From Candidatus Omnitrophota bacterium (GTDB taxonomy: Bacteria > Omnitrophota > Omnitrophia > Omnitrophales > Danuiimicrobiaceae), in NCBI GenBank assembly GCA_016206945.1, contig JACQQP010000180.1, forward strand, positions 1 to 10,164: DNA of 10,164 nt, given 5' to 3'. The notes below the pieces were generated by a model. The model was not told the origin of the DNA, made no database searches, and saw only the letters and a list, made by a program, of their open reading frames with translations. Below, piece after piece: positions 1 through 6,334 of this stretch (positions within the stretch are counted from its first letter, which is position 1; the number at the start of each line of letters is the position of its first letter). The translations under genes were made by a program, and so were the position numbers.

Positions 1-81
1 ACGGGGCACGTCATAGGGATAGATGGCGGACAAGCTCCGCACCCAACATCACGGCGGATACAGCATGGCCGTACAAGATAA
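1..81 (+). CDS. fabG: 3-oxoacyl-ACP reductase FabG-type SDR, C-terminal tail (5' end outside window)
   Basis: The first reading frame is open from the left edge to a TAA at 79-81. It encodes 26 residues beginning TGHVIGIDGG, which matches the C-terminal strand of short-chain dehydrogenases (TGxxixvdGG) just before the end of FabG-type NADPH-dependent beta-ketoacyl-ACP reductases. The family usually stops a few residues after the GG pair; here a basic, probably flexible tail of about 16 residues follows, which exists because the frame runs on into the next gene. It overlaps acpP by 17 nt (65-81), so the two are probably translationally coupled. fabG directly before acpP is a classic order, which supports FabG over some other SDR. 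The catalytic Ser-Tyr-Lys region lies outside the window, so the exact identity is inferred from context. Confidence 0.8.
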   Translation, partial: TGHVIGIDGGQAPHPTSRRIQHGRTR

Positions 82-304
82 AATCACCGAGATTATAGTC
101 GAACAGCTGGGAGTAAAGGCAGAAGAAGTAACGCCTGAGGCATCTTTTGTCGACGATTTGGGTGCGGACTCTCTCGATACGGTCGAACTCGTCATGGCGC
201 TTGAAGAAGAATTCGGAATTGAGATCCCGGACGAGGACGCAGAGAAGATTCAGACAGTAGGGGATGCCATAAAATACATCGAAGAAAAATGCGCCGCCAA
301 ATAG
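65..304 (+). CDS. acpP: acyl carrier protein
   Basis: This 79-residue acidic protein carries the growing acyl chain on a 4'-phosphopantetheine arm during type II fatty-acid synthesis in the cytoplasm. The attachment site is plain: GADSLD with Ser36, followed by the helix II stretch TVELVMALEEEFGIEIPDED. The length is normal for AcpP. I chose the ATG at 65 because MAVQDKITEIIVEQLGV matches the family N-terminus. An ATG at 23 in the same frame would add 14 unlike residues and lie deeper inside fabG. Only a weak purine run (GGCGGA, 53-58, spacing 6 nt) precedes the start, and the start overlaps the fabG end by 17 nt, so coupling to fabG translation is likely. Its neighbours fabG and fabF act on the same acyl-ACP intermediates. 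Confidence 0.97.
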   Translation: MAVQDKITEIIVEQLGVKAEEVTPEASFVDDLGADSLDTVELVMALEEEFGIEIPDEDAEKIQTVGDAIKYIEEKCAAK

Positions 305-337
305 GGCGATCTCTTCTTCATGTTCACGCCTTTTTTT
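303..337 (+). terminator. weak terminator-like hairpin plus T-tract between acpP and fabF (possible attenuator)
   Basis: Right after the acpP stop, GGCG (305-308) can pair with CGCC (327-330) around an 18-nt loop, extended by a G-T and an A-T pair outside, and is followed directly by seven T (331-337). The stem is short and the loop long, so it would be inefficient at best. A partial terminator here would fit the general need for far more AcpP than FabF, but that is inference. Confidence 0.25.
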
Positions 338-353
338 CACTTTCCTAATCGTT

Positions 354-1598
354 ATGATGCCTCGCGTCGTTATCACGGGAGTCGGATGTCTTACGCCCAT
401 TGGCAACACGGCTCGAGAATCCTGGGATTCGGTTCTCAAAAGCAAAAGCGGTGCTGCCCGAGTCACACAAGTTGACTCACAACACTTTTCATCGAAAGTT
501 GCCGCCGAAGTAAAAGGCTTTGACCCCTTAAAATATCTTTCCCAAAAACAACTTAAAAAAACAGACCGTTTTGTCCAATTTGCCGTCGCCGGAGCTAAAA
601 TGGCAATCGAGGACTCCGGTTTAGATTTGTCCAAAGAAGATCCACATCTCTGTGGCGTTTTGATCGGTTCAGGCATCGGAGGCCTTCGTACCATCGAAGA
701 ACAACATAAAATCCTTTTAGAAAAAGGGCCTGAGCGCATTTCTCCGTTTTTGATTCCGATGCTTATTGTCAATATGGCTCCGGGCCAAGTCGCAATGGAA
801 TTTGGCCTGAAAGGGCCTAATAATTGCGTTGCTACCGCATGCGCCACGGGTTCTCATGCTCTGGGCGATGCATTTAAAATCATCCAAAGAGGAGAAGCAG
901 TCCTCATGCTGGCGGGAGGAACGGAGGCGTGCATTACGATGCTTGGTTTTGGTGGGTTTGACGCGATGAAAGCCCTTTCTACACATAATGATCCTCCTGA
1001 AAAAGCTTCAAGACCTTTTGACAAAACGAGAAACGGTTTTGTGATGGGAGAAGGATGTGGCGTTGTCGTTTTAGAAGAACTGGAACACGCACTAAAACGA
1101 AACGCAAAGATTTATTGCGAAATGGTGGGTTACGGAATGACTTCCGACGCCACCCATATGACTGCTCCTGATCCTAAAGGAATAGGAGCGGCCCGATGCA
1201 TGGCCAATGCGCTTCGGGATGCGGGTGTTAAACCAGAGGAAGTGGATTATATCAACGCCCATGGTACTTCAACACCTCTGAATGATAAAGTGGAAACCCT
1301 TGCCATCAAAAAAGTGTTCACAGAACCGGTAGCTAAGAAGCTCATGGTTAGTTCTACGAAGTCGATGACAGGACACCTCCTCGGAGCAGCGGGCGGCGTT
1401 GAAGCCATTTTTACTGCCCTAGCGATCAAACATGAAATCGTACCGCCGACAATTAACTATGAACATCCTGATCCAGAATGTGATCTGGATTACGTTCCCA
1501 ATGAACCGCGCCGCGCAAAAATCCGTGTAGCGCTATCCGATTCTCTCGGTTTTGGCGGACACAATGCGGCCATTTGTCTAAGACGTTTTGAAAGTTAG
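354..1598 (+). CDS. fabF: 3-oxoacyl-ACP synthase II (beta-ketoacyl-ACP synthase)
   Basis: FabF condenses malonyl-ACP with an acyl-ACP, extending the fatty acid by two carbons. The 414-residue length is typical. The thiolase-fold active site is complete: nucleophile Cys163 in TACATGSH, His303 in NAHGTSTPLND, Lys336 in SSTKSMTGH and His341 in GHLLGAAGG, in register with E. coli FabF (Cys163, His303, His340). The C-terminal SLGFGGHNAA is the usual glycine-rich end. Two adjacent ATGs (354 and 357) fit; MPRVVITGVG from 357 matches the family equally well. No Shine-Dalgarno sequence precedes either; the 49-nt gap after acpP is pyrimidine-rich. In many bacteria rnc follows, but here smc comes next. 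The residues point to FabF rather than FabB, and context supports this. Confidence 0.97.
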   Translation: MMPRVVITGVGCLTPIGNTARESWDSVLKSKSGAARVTQVDSQHFSSKVAAEVKGFDPLKYLSQKQLKKTDRFVQFAVAGAKMAIEDSGLDLSKEDPHLCGVLIGSGIGGLRTIEEQHKILLEKGPERISPFLIPMLIVNMAPGQVAMEFGLKGPNNCVATACATGSHALGDAFKIIQRGEAVLMLAGGTEACITMLGFGGFDAMKALSTHNDPPEKASRPFDKTRNGFVMGEGCGVVVLEELEHALKRNAKIYCEMVGYGMTSDATHMTAPDPKGIGAARCMANALRDAGVKPEEVDYINAHGTSTPLNDKVETLAIKKVFTEPVAKKLMVSSTKSMTGHLLGAAGGVEAIFTALAIKHEIVPPTINYEHPDPECDLDYVPNEPRRAKIRVALSDSLGFGGHNAAICLRRFES

Positions 1599-1630
1599 GC
1601 TCGCGGGCAGACGGGCCTATTGGATTTTTT
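1598..1630 (+). terminator. possible weak terminator after fabF
   Basis: GGCTCG (1598-1603) can pair with CGGGCC (1612-1617) with one G-U pair and an 8-nt loop. A T-tract follows (1625-1630), but it starts 7 nt beyond the stem, which is too far for an efficient intrinsic terminator. The position exactly at the fabF stop is suggestive only. Confidence 0.2.
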
Positions 1631-1640
1631 AGTTAAAGCT

Positions 1641-1669
1641 TTTATCCTACCGTTCAGTTATGTTATTAT
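1641..1669 (+). promoter_or_regulatory. candidate extended -10 promoter upstream of smc
   Basis: TATTAT (1664-1669) is preceded by TGT (1661-1663), which forms an extended -10 element. The hexamer 17 nt upstream (TTTATC, 1641-1646) is a poor -35, which extended -10 promoters tolerate. A second option is GATAAT (1696-1701) with TTAAAC (1673-1678) 17 nt upstream. CAGTTA occurs at 1655-1660 and 1670-1675 with CAGTTT at 1683-1688, flanking the -10, and AAACT-N4-AGTTT (1675-1688) is a short inverted repeat; either could be an operator. All of this is pattern reading in AT-rich DNA, so confidence is modest. Confidence 0.3.
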
Positions 1670-1755
1670 CAGTTAAACTTCCCAGTTTGGATGTCGATAA
1701 TCTAGTAAAACTCAGGGATGGTAGGGTTCTGCAAGCAAGGCAGGAAAACTCCTAA
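1660..1755 (+). CDS. possible 31-residue leader ORF overlapping the smc start
   Basis: An ORF of 31 codons plus stop runs from ATG 1660 to TAA 1753-1755, sharing one base with the smc start codon (TAATG). The peptide begins MLLSVKLPSLDVDN and ends LQARQENS. I recognise no family. There is no Shine-Dalgarno site before its ATG, and if the candidate -10 at 1664-1669 is used, the transcript would begin downstream of this ATG, so the ORF would be made only on transcripts that read through from fabF. The 1-nt stop/start overlap is the arrangement expected of a coupled leader peptide, and an overlapping hairpin at the smc ribosome binding site adds interest. It could equally be chance in a short gap. 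Confidence 0.25.
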   Translation: MLLSVKLPSLDVDNLVKLRDGRVLQARQENS

Positions 1756-1757
1756 TG
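1727..1757 (+). promoter_or_regulatory. smc ribosome binding site, partly inside a small hairpin
   Basis: AGGA (1742-1745) lies 9 nt before the smc ATG at 1755. TTCTGC (1727-1732) can pair with GCAGGA (1740-1745), with one G-U pair and a 7-nt loop, which would cover the AGGA. Ribosomes reading the leader ORF that ends at 1755 would open this stem. Confidence 0.45.
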
Positions 1758-4700
1758 TACCTCAAGAAAATTGAACTCTTCGGTTTTAAATCCTTCGCTG
1801 AAAAAACAGAAATCGTTTTTGAACGCGGCGTCACTTGCATCGTGGGTCCGAACGGGTGTGGAAAAAGCAATATTTCGGATGCCATTCGCTGGGTCCTGGG
1901 TGAACGAAGCGCTAAACTCCTGAGAGGTTCCCGAATGGAAGACGTGATCTTTTCGGGGACCGATTTTAGGAAGCCTCTGAATCTATCTGAAGTGTCGCTT
2001 ACCATTGACAATTCAGACCAAAAACTTCCCCTTCAATATGAAGAGGTGGTCATTACGCGTCGCCTTCACCGCTCAGGAGAAAGCGAATACCTCATCAACA
2101 AAACGCCTTGCCGCTTAAAAGACATTCAGGATTTGATCTTGGATACGGGCGTTGGGTCGAACTCCTATTCCATGATCGAGCAGGGCAGAATTGACTATAT
2201 TCTTAACGCCGAAGCAGAAGAAAGGCGATTCCTCATCGAAGAAGCGGCCGGCATCTCAAAATATAAAGTCAAGAAAGAAGAAGCAATCAGGAAGTTGGGG
2301 CACACGGAAGAAAATCTGATACGCCTTAATGATATTGTCACCGAGATTGAACGAAATATTCGATATGCCGAGCGGCAAGCGCAAAGAGCCGAACGCTACA
2401 AAGAACAATATGAAAAATTAAAAAACCTAGAAATCCAAAAAGCACTTTTTGAGACACATCAATTGGACGCGGAACTCAAGCGGATTCATCTCGACCGCCA
2501 GGAGCAAGAAACGACATTCAATCGCTTGGAAGAAGAAATTTCGCAACAGAATCGATCGACCCGCCAGCTTGAAGAAGACTTGCAAACACTGGAACAAACT
2601 TTTTTTGAGCAGGAGACGGCCCGTTCAGAAACAAAACAAGCTTTGTCATCTCTAGAAAGTCAAGAAGCTTTCCACCGCGAGAAAATTGAATTCCTAAAAT
2701 TGAACAGCCAGAATGCTCTGGGCGAAATTGAATTGTTATCGAAACGCCTTGGTGCTTTACAATTGGATCTCGAGCAGAAAACAAAGGAACAAGAAGAACT
2801 GAGGACGACGACAGATCAGCTTCAAATTGAAAGAAAAGATTTGAAAGGCGCGCTGGAAGCCGTCCGAAATGGCGACGAAGCAGAAGCAAATAAATTATCA
2901 GATCTCCAACCCCTCCTGTTTGATTTGGCGAGGCAGATCGCAGAAGTAAAAAACTTGCTTCATGAGAATCATGTGGAATTAATTACGCTGGAGCAGAAGC
3001 AGCTAAACGCAAAGGACGCCCAGGCTAAATTAGTTGAAACCAAACGCTTGCTGGCCAAACAAGAGGGGGACGAAGCAAGGAATTTCTCAAATTACGATGA
3101 GAAACGAGGGGAAACGCGCCTGCGATTAAATGAATTACTGGCGAAAAAAGGAGTTTTAGACCGCTCGCTTAAAGAAGCACGAGAAAAATTGACCGATATA
3201 CATTCTAGAAAGGCGGAGCTTCAAAATCAATTCGCCCTGCTTGAGGAGCTGAATCAAGTTCAGGGTCCGGATCCAAAGAAAATTGTAGCGGAGCACAGTT
3301 CCCATCTTGCTTCATCTGGAGTCATTAAGGCGCTTTTGGATTTGATTGACATCCAACCTGGATATGAATTGGCAGCGGAAGCAGCGCTTGCGGATTCCGT
3401 GAAAGGAGTGGTCGCCGAAAATGTGGAAACTGCAGTCGCACTGTTTGAGCGTCTTAAGAAATCAGGCTCCCATCGTGCTACGATTTTCATTAAAGATCTT
3501 GCTGTTCTGAATGGCGCCTTGATCAAGGATGCGGAAGCAGAAGCGCACCCATTGATTGAGAGGCGCCTATGGGAGGCGATTCGAGTCCGTGACGGCTATG
3601 AAGCCATTTTCGGAAACTTAATTGGTAAGTTTTATGTCATCGATGAAGTGTCAACGGAAAGCATCGCTCAATTATCCAAGCTTGCTGGCCGCGTAAAACT
3701 GGTTTCTAAGTCAGGCGTCATTTTTGGACCTGAGTTCCAAATTACACTGAGAAATGGAGGATATACGCCAGAGCGAAGCACACTGGCTCGAACTAGGGAA
3801 ATGGAACGTTTAAGCAGTGATATCAAAATAGAAACTGGCGAATCGCAGCAGCTGCGATATACCATCCAAGAGCATGAATTAAGTCTCCTTCGGCTTCAAG
3901 AAATAGAGAAACAAATAAATGACGAGTTGATGGGAACACAAGCGGCTTTAGAGCGAATTCAAGGCGCATCCTTGAGTCTCACTAAGTACTTAAGACAAAT
4001 CGATGAAGAATTAGAACTGACTGACAAGGAAAAAAGCCATTACCAGATTGAAGTGGAAAGACTCGGTTCTCAAAGAGAGGATCTCAATCTACGACTCAAG
4101 GATTTGCAAGAGAAGGAATCAAAGGCTCAGAGTTATTTTGACCAGTACAAAAATAGAAGGGAGGTCATGGAACACGATCTTTCGATTTTGGAGTCAAAGC
4201 TTCAAATGCAATTGGAAAGGAAAGACACATTAAAGCGATCTAGCGAATTCCTGATACAACAAGTTAATGAACTAAGGGAACGCATTAATTTTCTCACCGC
4301 CCAACAACAATCTTCCTCACAGCAAATCACCCAATGGGACATTGAGCTTGAGGGCTTCTATGGAAAAAAAGAAAATCTGAGCAAAGTCCTGATGGATTAT
4401 TCCGCGGGCGTGGAAAAGACCAAAGCGGCAAGAAGCACAGCCATATCCAAGCGCAATCAAGCGCTCAGTGATTTGCAAAATTCGATTCGGAATCTTGAGT
4501 CAGTCAAACAAAAGGTCCATGAATGCAGTCTCAAGCAAATGGAGCTGAATCATCGAAAAAGCTCGATTGATCAAGATCTTCAAAGTCGCTATAAAATCAC
4601 CCTATCGAGCGTCAATCCAGAAGCGTATCAGTTTGCCGAAGACAAGCAAGAAGAAGTTCGTCAAGAAATCGAACGTTTGCGAGAAAAACTGGATGCTTTC

Positions 4701-5357
4701 GGTCCCGTAAATTTGTTGGCCATTGAGGAATACCAAGAGATGAAAAGCCGCCATGAATTTATGCTCCACCAAAAGAAGGACTTAATTGAGGCACGTGATT
4801 CCTTGTTAGAGGCGATTAGAAAAATCAACCGTACGACTAGAAAACTCTTCGAGGAAACGCTGCTTCGTGTCCGTGAGTCTTTCCAAGAATATTTCCGAAC
4901 TCTCTTTGGCGGCGGCCAGGCGGATTTGATTTTACTCGATGAGGAAAATCTGTTTGAATCGGGGTTGGACATCGTGGCCAGACCACCGGGAAAAAAGTTA
5001 CAACACATTACCCTTCTTTCAGGTGGCGAGAAGGCGCTTACTGCAATCGCTCTTTTGCTTGCGCTGTTTTCTGTTAAGCCCTCTCCTTTTTGTGTCTTGG
5101 ACGAAATTGATGCCCCTCTTGATGAGGCCAATAATGAACGTTTCTTACACGCGTTAAGGCCATTTCTTGCCACGACTCAGTTTATCATCGTCACGCATAC
5201 GAGAAAAACGATCGCCACCGGTGATGTGCTTTATGGAGTCACGATGCAAGAACCTGGTGTATCCAAGATTGTTGCCGTGCGCTTGTCACATGAAAAAGAT
5301 ACCATTGAACATTCTGATCCACAATTGGCAACCGAACTCAATCAAATTTTGAATTAA
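1755..5357 (+). CDS. smc: chromosome partition / condensin ATPase SMC
   Basis: SMC dimerises and, with ScpA and ScpB, compacts and helps segregate the chromosome. All parts are present in a normal-length 1200-residue protein. The N-terminal head has Walker A GPNGCGKSN (31-39) after MYLKKIELFGFKSF and a Q-loop at SYSMIEQGRI (Gln143). A long coiled coil of E/K/Q-rich heptads follows, with a hinge at roughly 504-675 (from GPDPKKIV to the GGYTPERST glycine pair). A return coil leads to the C-terminal head with ABC signature LLSGGEKAL (1087 onwards) and Walker B VLDEIDAPLDEAN (Asp1116, Glu1117, D-loop to 1125). The start is set by the family N-terminus and AGGA at 9 nt. It follows fabF after 156 nt and is followed by pgsA after 3 nt, so smc and pgsA are probably co-transcribed. 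SbcC or RecN are excluded by the hinge and by the SMC-type head motifs. Confidence 0.98.
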   Translation: MYLKKIELFGFKSFAEKTEIVFERGVTCIVGPNGCGKSNISDAIRWVLGERSAKLLRGSRMEDVIFSGTDFRKPLNLSEVSLTIDNSDQKLPLQYEEVVITRRLHRSGESEYLINKTPCRLKDIQDLILDTGVGSNSYSMIEQGRIDYILNAEAEERRFLIEEAAGISKYKVKKEEAIRKLGHTEENLIRLNDIVTEIERNIRYAERQAQRAERYKEQYEKLKNLEIQKALFETHQLDAELKRIHLDRQEQETTFNRLEEEISQQNRSTRQLEEDLQTLEQTFFEQETARSETKQALSSLESQEAFHREKIEFLKLNSQNALGEIELLSKRLGALQLDLEQKTKEQEELRTTTDQLQIERKDLKGALEAVRNGDEAEANKLSDLQPLLFDLARQIAEVKNLLHENHVELITLEQKQLNAKDAQAKLVETKRLLAKQEGDEARNFSNYDEKRGETRLRLNELLAKKGVLDRSLKEAREKLTDIHSRKAELQNQFALLEELNQVQGPDPKKIVAEHSSHLASSGVIKALLDLIDIQPGYELAAEAALADSVKGVVAENVETAVALFERLKKSGSHRATIFIKDLAVLNGALIKDAEAEAHPLIERRLWEAIRVRDGYEAIFGNLIGKFYVIDEVSTESIAQLSKLAGRVKLVSKSGVIFGPEFQITLRNGGYTPERSTLARTREMERLSSDIKIETGESQQLRYTIQEHELSLLRLQEIEKQINDELMGTQAALERIQGASLSLTKYLRQIDEELELTDKEKSHYQIEVERLGSQREDLNLRLKDLQEKESKAQSYFDQYKNRREVMEHDLSILESKLQMQLERKDTLKRSSEFLIQQVNELRERINFLTAQQQSSSQQITQWDIELEGFYGKKENLSKVLMDYSAGVEKTKAARSTAISKRNQALSDLQNSIRNLESVKQKVHECSLKQMELNHRKSSIDQDLQSRYKITLSSVNPEAYQFAEDKQEEVRQEIERLREKLDAFGPVNLLAIEEYQEMKSRHEFMLHQKKDLIEARDSLLEAIRKINRTTRKLFEETLLRVRESFQEYFRTLFGGGQADLILLDEENLFESGLDIVARPPGKKLQHITLLSGGEKALTAIALLLALFSVKPSPFCVLDEIDAPLDEANNERFLHALRPFLATTQFIIVTHTRKTIATGDVLYGVTMQEPGVSKIVAVRLSHEKDTIEHSDPQLATELNQILN

Positions 5358-5360
5358 GCT

Positions 5361-5939
5361 TTGAATCTTCCCAATTACATCACGATCTTTCGAATCTTTT
5401 TAGTCCCCGTTTTCTTCACCTTCCTCATTTACTTCAATGCCAATCACCCCAATTTCCGTCTCATCGCACTGTGCTTATTTTCTGTTGCGATCCTAACCGA
5501 TGCTTTGGATGGCATCATTGCGCGCCGTTACCATAAGAAAACCGAACTGGGAACATTCCTGGATCCTTTTGCGGATAAATTGCTTCTCTTGTCGGCTTTT
5601 CTTGGAATACTTATGTCAGAAGCATTGATGCTGAAGCCACCCGTTTGGGTGGTTGTGATCATCGTTTTTCGTGATCTGTTTATTATTTTTGGTTTGGTTA
5701 TCATTTTCCTGACCACAATGCGTCTGAAAATCCAACCGGACATTTTTGGCAAACTGACGACTTTTTTTCAAATGCTCACCGTTTTCTTTGTCCTCGCACA
5801 GTGGAAAAGTTCAGTGATTTTGTGGTATCTCACTGCGGGCCTCACGATTTTATCATCCATTTCTTATCTGATTCATGGAATCAAAATGCTCAACGTTAGG
5901 CCGGCGAGCGCTCGCAGCGTTTCGAAAAAAAGCGCTTGA
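5361..5939 (+). CDS. pgsA: CDP-diacylglycerol--glycerol-3-phosphate 3-phosphatidyltransferase (PGP synthase)
   Basis: This membrane enzyme makes phosphatidylglycerophosphate from CDP-diacylglycerol and glycerol-3-phosphate, the committed step to phosphatidylglycerol and cardiolipin. The CDP-alcohol phosphotransferase signature D-x2-DG-x2-AR-x8-G-x3-D-x3-D is exact, with Asp47, Asp50, Gly51, Ala54, Arg55, Gly64, Asp68 and Asp72. Several hydrophobic segments flank it (about 8-26, 34-46, 73-90, 93-116, 124-145 and 147-170), and the 192-residue length is usual. The start is a TTG at 5361, chosen because NLPNYITIFRI is the conserved PgsA N-terminus and the next in-frame ATG falls after the catalytic motif. 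There is no Shine-Dalgarno site; the start lies 3 nt past the smc stop, so initiation is probably coupled. The basic C-terminal tail (RPASARSVSKKSA) is cytoplasm-like. Other CDP-alcohol transferases cannot be fully excluded, but the N-terminus favours PgsA. Confidence 0.93.
   Translation: MNLPNYITIFRIFLVPVFFTFLIYFNANHPNFRLIALCLFSVAILTDALDGIIARRYHKKTELGTFLDPFADKLLLLSAFLGILMSEALMLKPPVWVVVIIVFRDLFIIFGLVIIFLTTMRLKIQPDIFGKLTTFFQMLTVFFVLAQWKSSVILWYLTAGLTILSSISYLIHGIKMLNVRPASARSVSKKSA
5904..5936. repeat. perfect 12-nt palindrome and repeated AGCGCT at the pgsA 3' end
   Basis: GCGAGCGCTCGC (5904-5915) is a perfect palindrome inside the last codons of pgsA. Its core AGCGCT (5907-5912) recurs at 5931-5936, touching the -35 box of the candidate promoter for the PC4-like gene. 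The spacing between the two is 18 nt. This could be a protein-binding site upstream of that promoter or simply coding sequence for an Ala/Ser/Arg-rich tail. Confidence 0.3.
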
Positions 5940-5964
5940 CATCGGGGCGATTATAATTAATAAT
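5936..5964 (+). promoter_or_regulatory. sigma-70-type promoter for the PC4-like gene
   Basis: A perfect TTGACA -35 box (5936-5941) overlaps the pgsA stop codon. With a 17-nt spacer it is followed by AATAAT (5959-5964), five of six matches to the -10 consensus. Transcription would start near 5971, giving a leader of about 50 nt to the ATG at 6022. The perfect TATAAT at 5952-5957 lies only 10 nt from the -35 and cannot be paired with it; it would have to act with another -35. Confidence 0.6.
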
Positions 5965-6021
5965 CAACGCCTGTATCCACAAACATTATATCCTTCTTTT
6001 CCCACACAACCCAGGATGACC

Positions 6022-6264
6022 ATGGAAAATCAAATTGTTTATGAATTCGCACGCAATGAAAACCAGAGGGTGCGCTTGAGCCTTCGTGAATACAAGGGGC
6101 GTCATTACATGGATTTACGCGTGTTTTACCAGCCAGAGGATTCAAGCGAAATGCGGGCTACGAGGAAAGGGATTACGCTGGCCCTCGAGCTTCTGCCAGA
6201 GGTAAAGAAGGGAATTGCAGTCTGTGAGAAAAAGTTGACGGCTATGAAAAGCGCGACGGTTTAA
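6022..6264 (+). CDS. PC4/YdbC-like single-stranded-DNA-binding protein
   Basis: An 80-residue protein whose core resembles the PC4 (transcriptional coactivator p15) domain. The strand-turn-strand RVRLSLREYKGRHYMDLRVFY (about 17-36) is followed by an acidic loop, then RKGITLALELLPEVKKG (about 48-64), which matches the PC4 pattern of an RKGI/S turn leading into the C-terminal helix. PC4-fold proteins, including the bacterial YdbC group, bind single-stranded DNA as dimers. I chose the ATG at 6022 because AGGA (6013-6016) lies 5 nt upstream; an ATG at 6016 would add two residues, and a far upstream in-frame ATG (5875) lies inside pgsA and precedes the promoter. It has its own candidate promoter and sits 70 nt before recA, so a role in DNA transactions is plausible but inferred. 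The family call rests on recalled motifs only. Confidence 0.83.
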   Translation: MENQIVYEFARNENQRVRLSLREYKGRHYMDLRVFYQPEDSSEMRATRKGITLALELLPEVKKGIAVCEKKLTAMKSATV

Positions 6265-6278
6265 AGCCCAAGTTTTTC

Positions 6279-6306
6279 TTTACAATGATCTATAACTCTG
6301 TATAAT
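6279..6306 (+). promoter_or_regulatory. recA promoter
   Basis: TTTACA (6279-6284, five of six matches to the -35 consensus), a 16-nt spacer, then a perfect TATAAT (6301-6306). Transcription would begin near 6313, leaving a leader of about 22 nt. No E. coli-type (CTGT-N8-ACAG) or Bacillus-type (GAAC-N4-GTTC) LexA box is seen; only a CTGT half site (6298-6301) is present. TACA (6281-6284) and TGTA (6299-6302) form a short inverted repeat 14 nt apart, bridging -35 and -10, which might bind a regulator. Confidence 0.75.
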
Positions 6307-6322
6307 TAAAAGCCTTAGCAAA

Positions 6323-6328
6323 AAGGAG
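6323..6328 (+). promoter_or_regulatory. strong recA ribosome binding site
   Basis: AAGGAG lies 6 nt before the recA ATG at 6335. It is among the best Shine-Dalgarno matches in the window and fixes the start codon. Confidence 0.85.
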
Positions 6329-6334
6329 TACGCA

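Noticed and set aside
11..847. Long 278-codon ORF on the minus strand
   Set aside because: It lies opposite acpP and the start of fabF, both certain from protein motifs; its product is rich in Ser/Arg/Cys with no family pattern. It is a shadow of the coding strand.
4661..5173. 170-codon minus-strand ORF
   Set aside because: It lies opposite the smc C-terminal head with its signature and Walker B motifs, and gives a Ser/Arg/Lys-rich sequence typical of antisense frames.
5936..5957. TTGACA paired with the perfect TATAAT at 5952-5957
   Set aside because: The spacer would be 10 nt, too short for sigma-70; AATAAT at 17 nt is the better partner.
5875..6021. Upstream ATG extension of the PC4-like gene
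   Set aside because: The extra residues overlap pgsA, precede the candidate promoter, and do not resemble the PC4 family; AGGA supports 6022.
6296..6316. LexA/SOS box at the recA promoter
   Set aside because: Only a CTGT half site is present, with no matching ACAG at the right distance and no GAAC-N4-GTTC.
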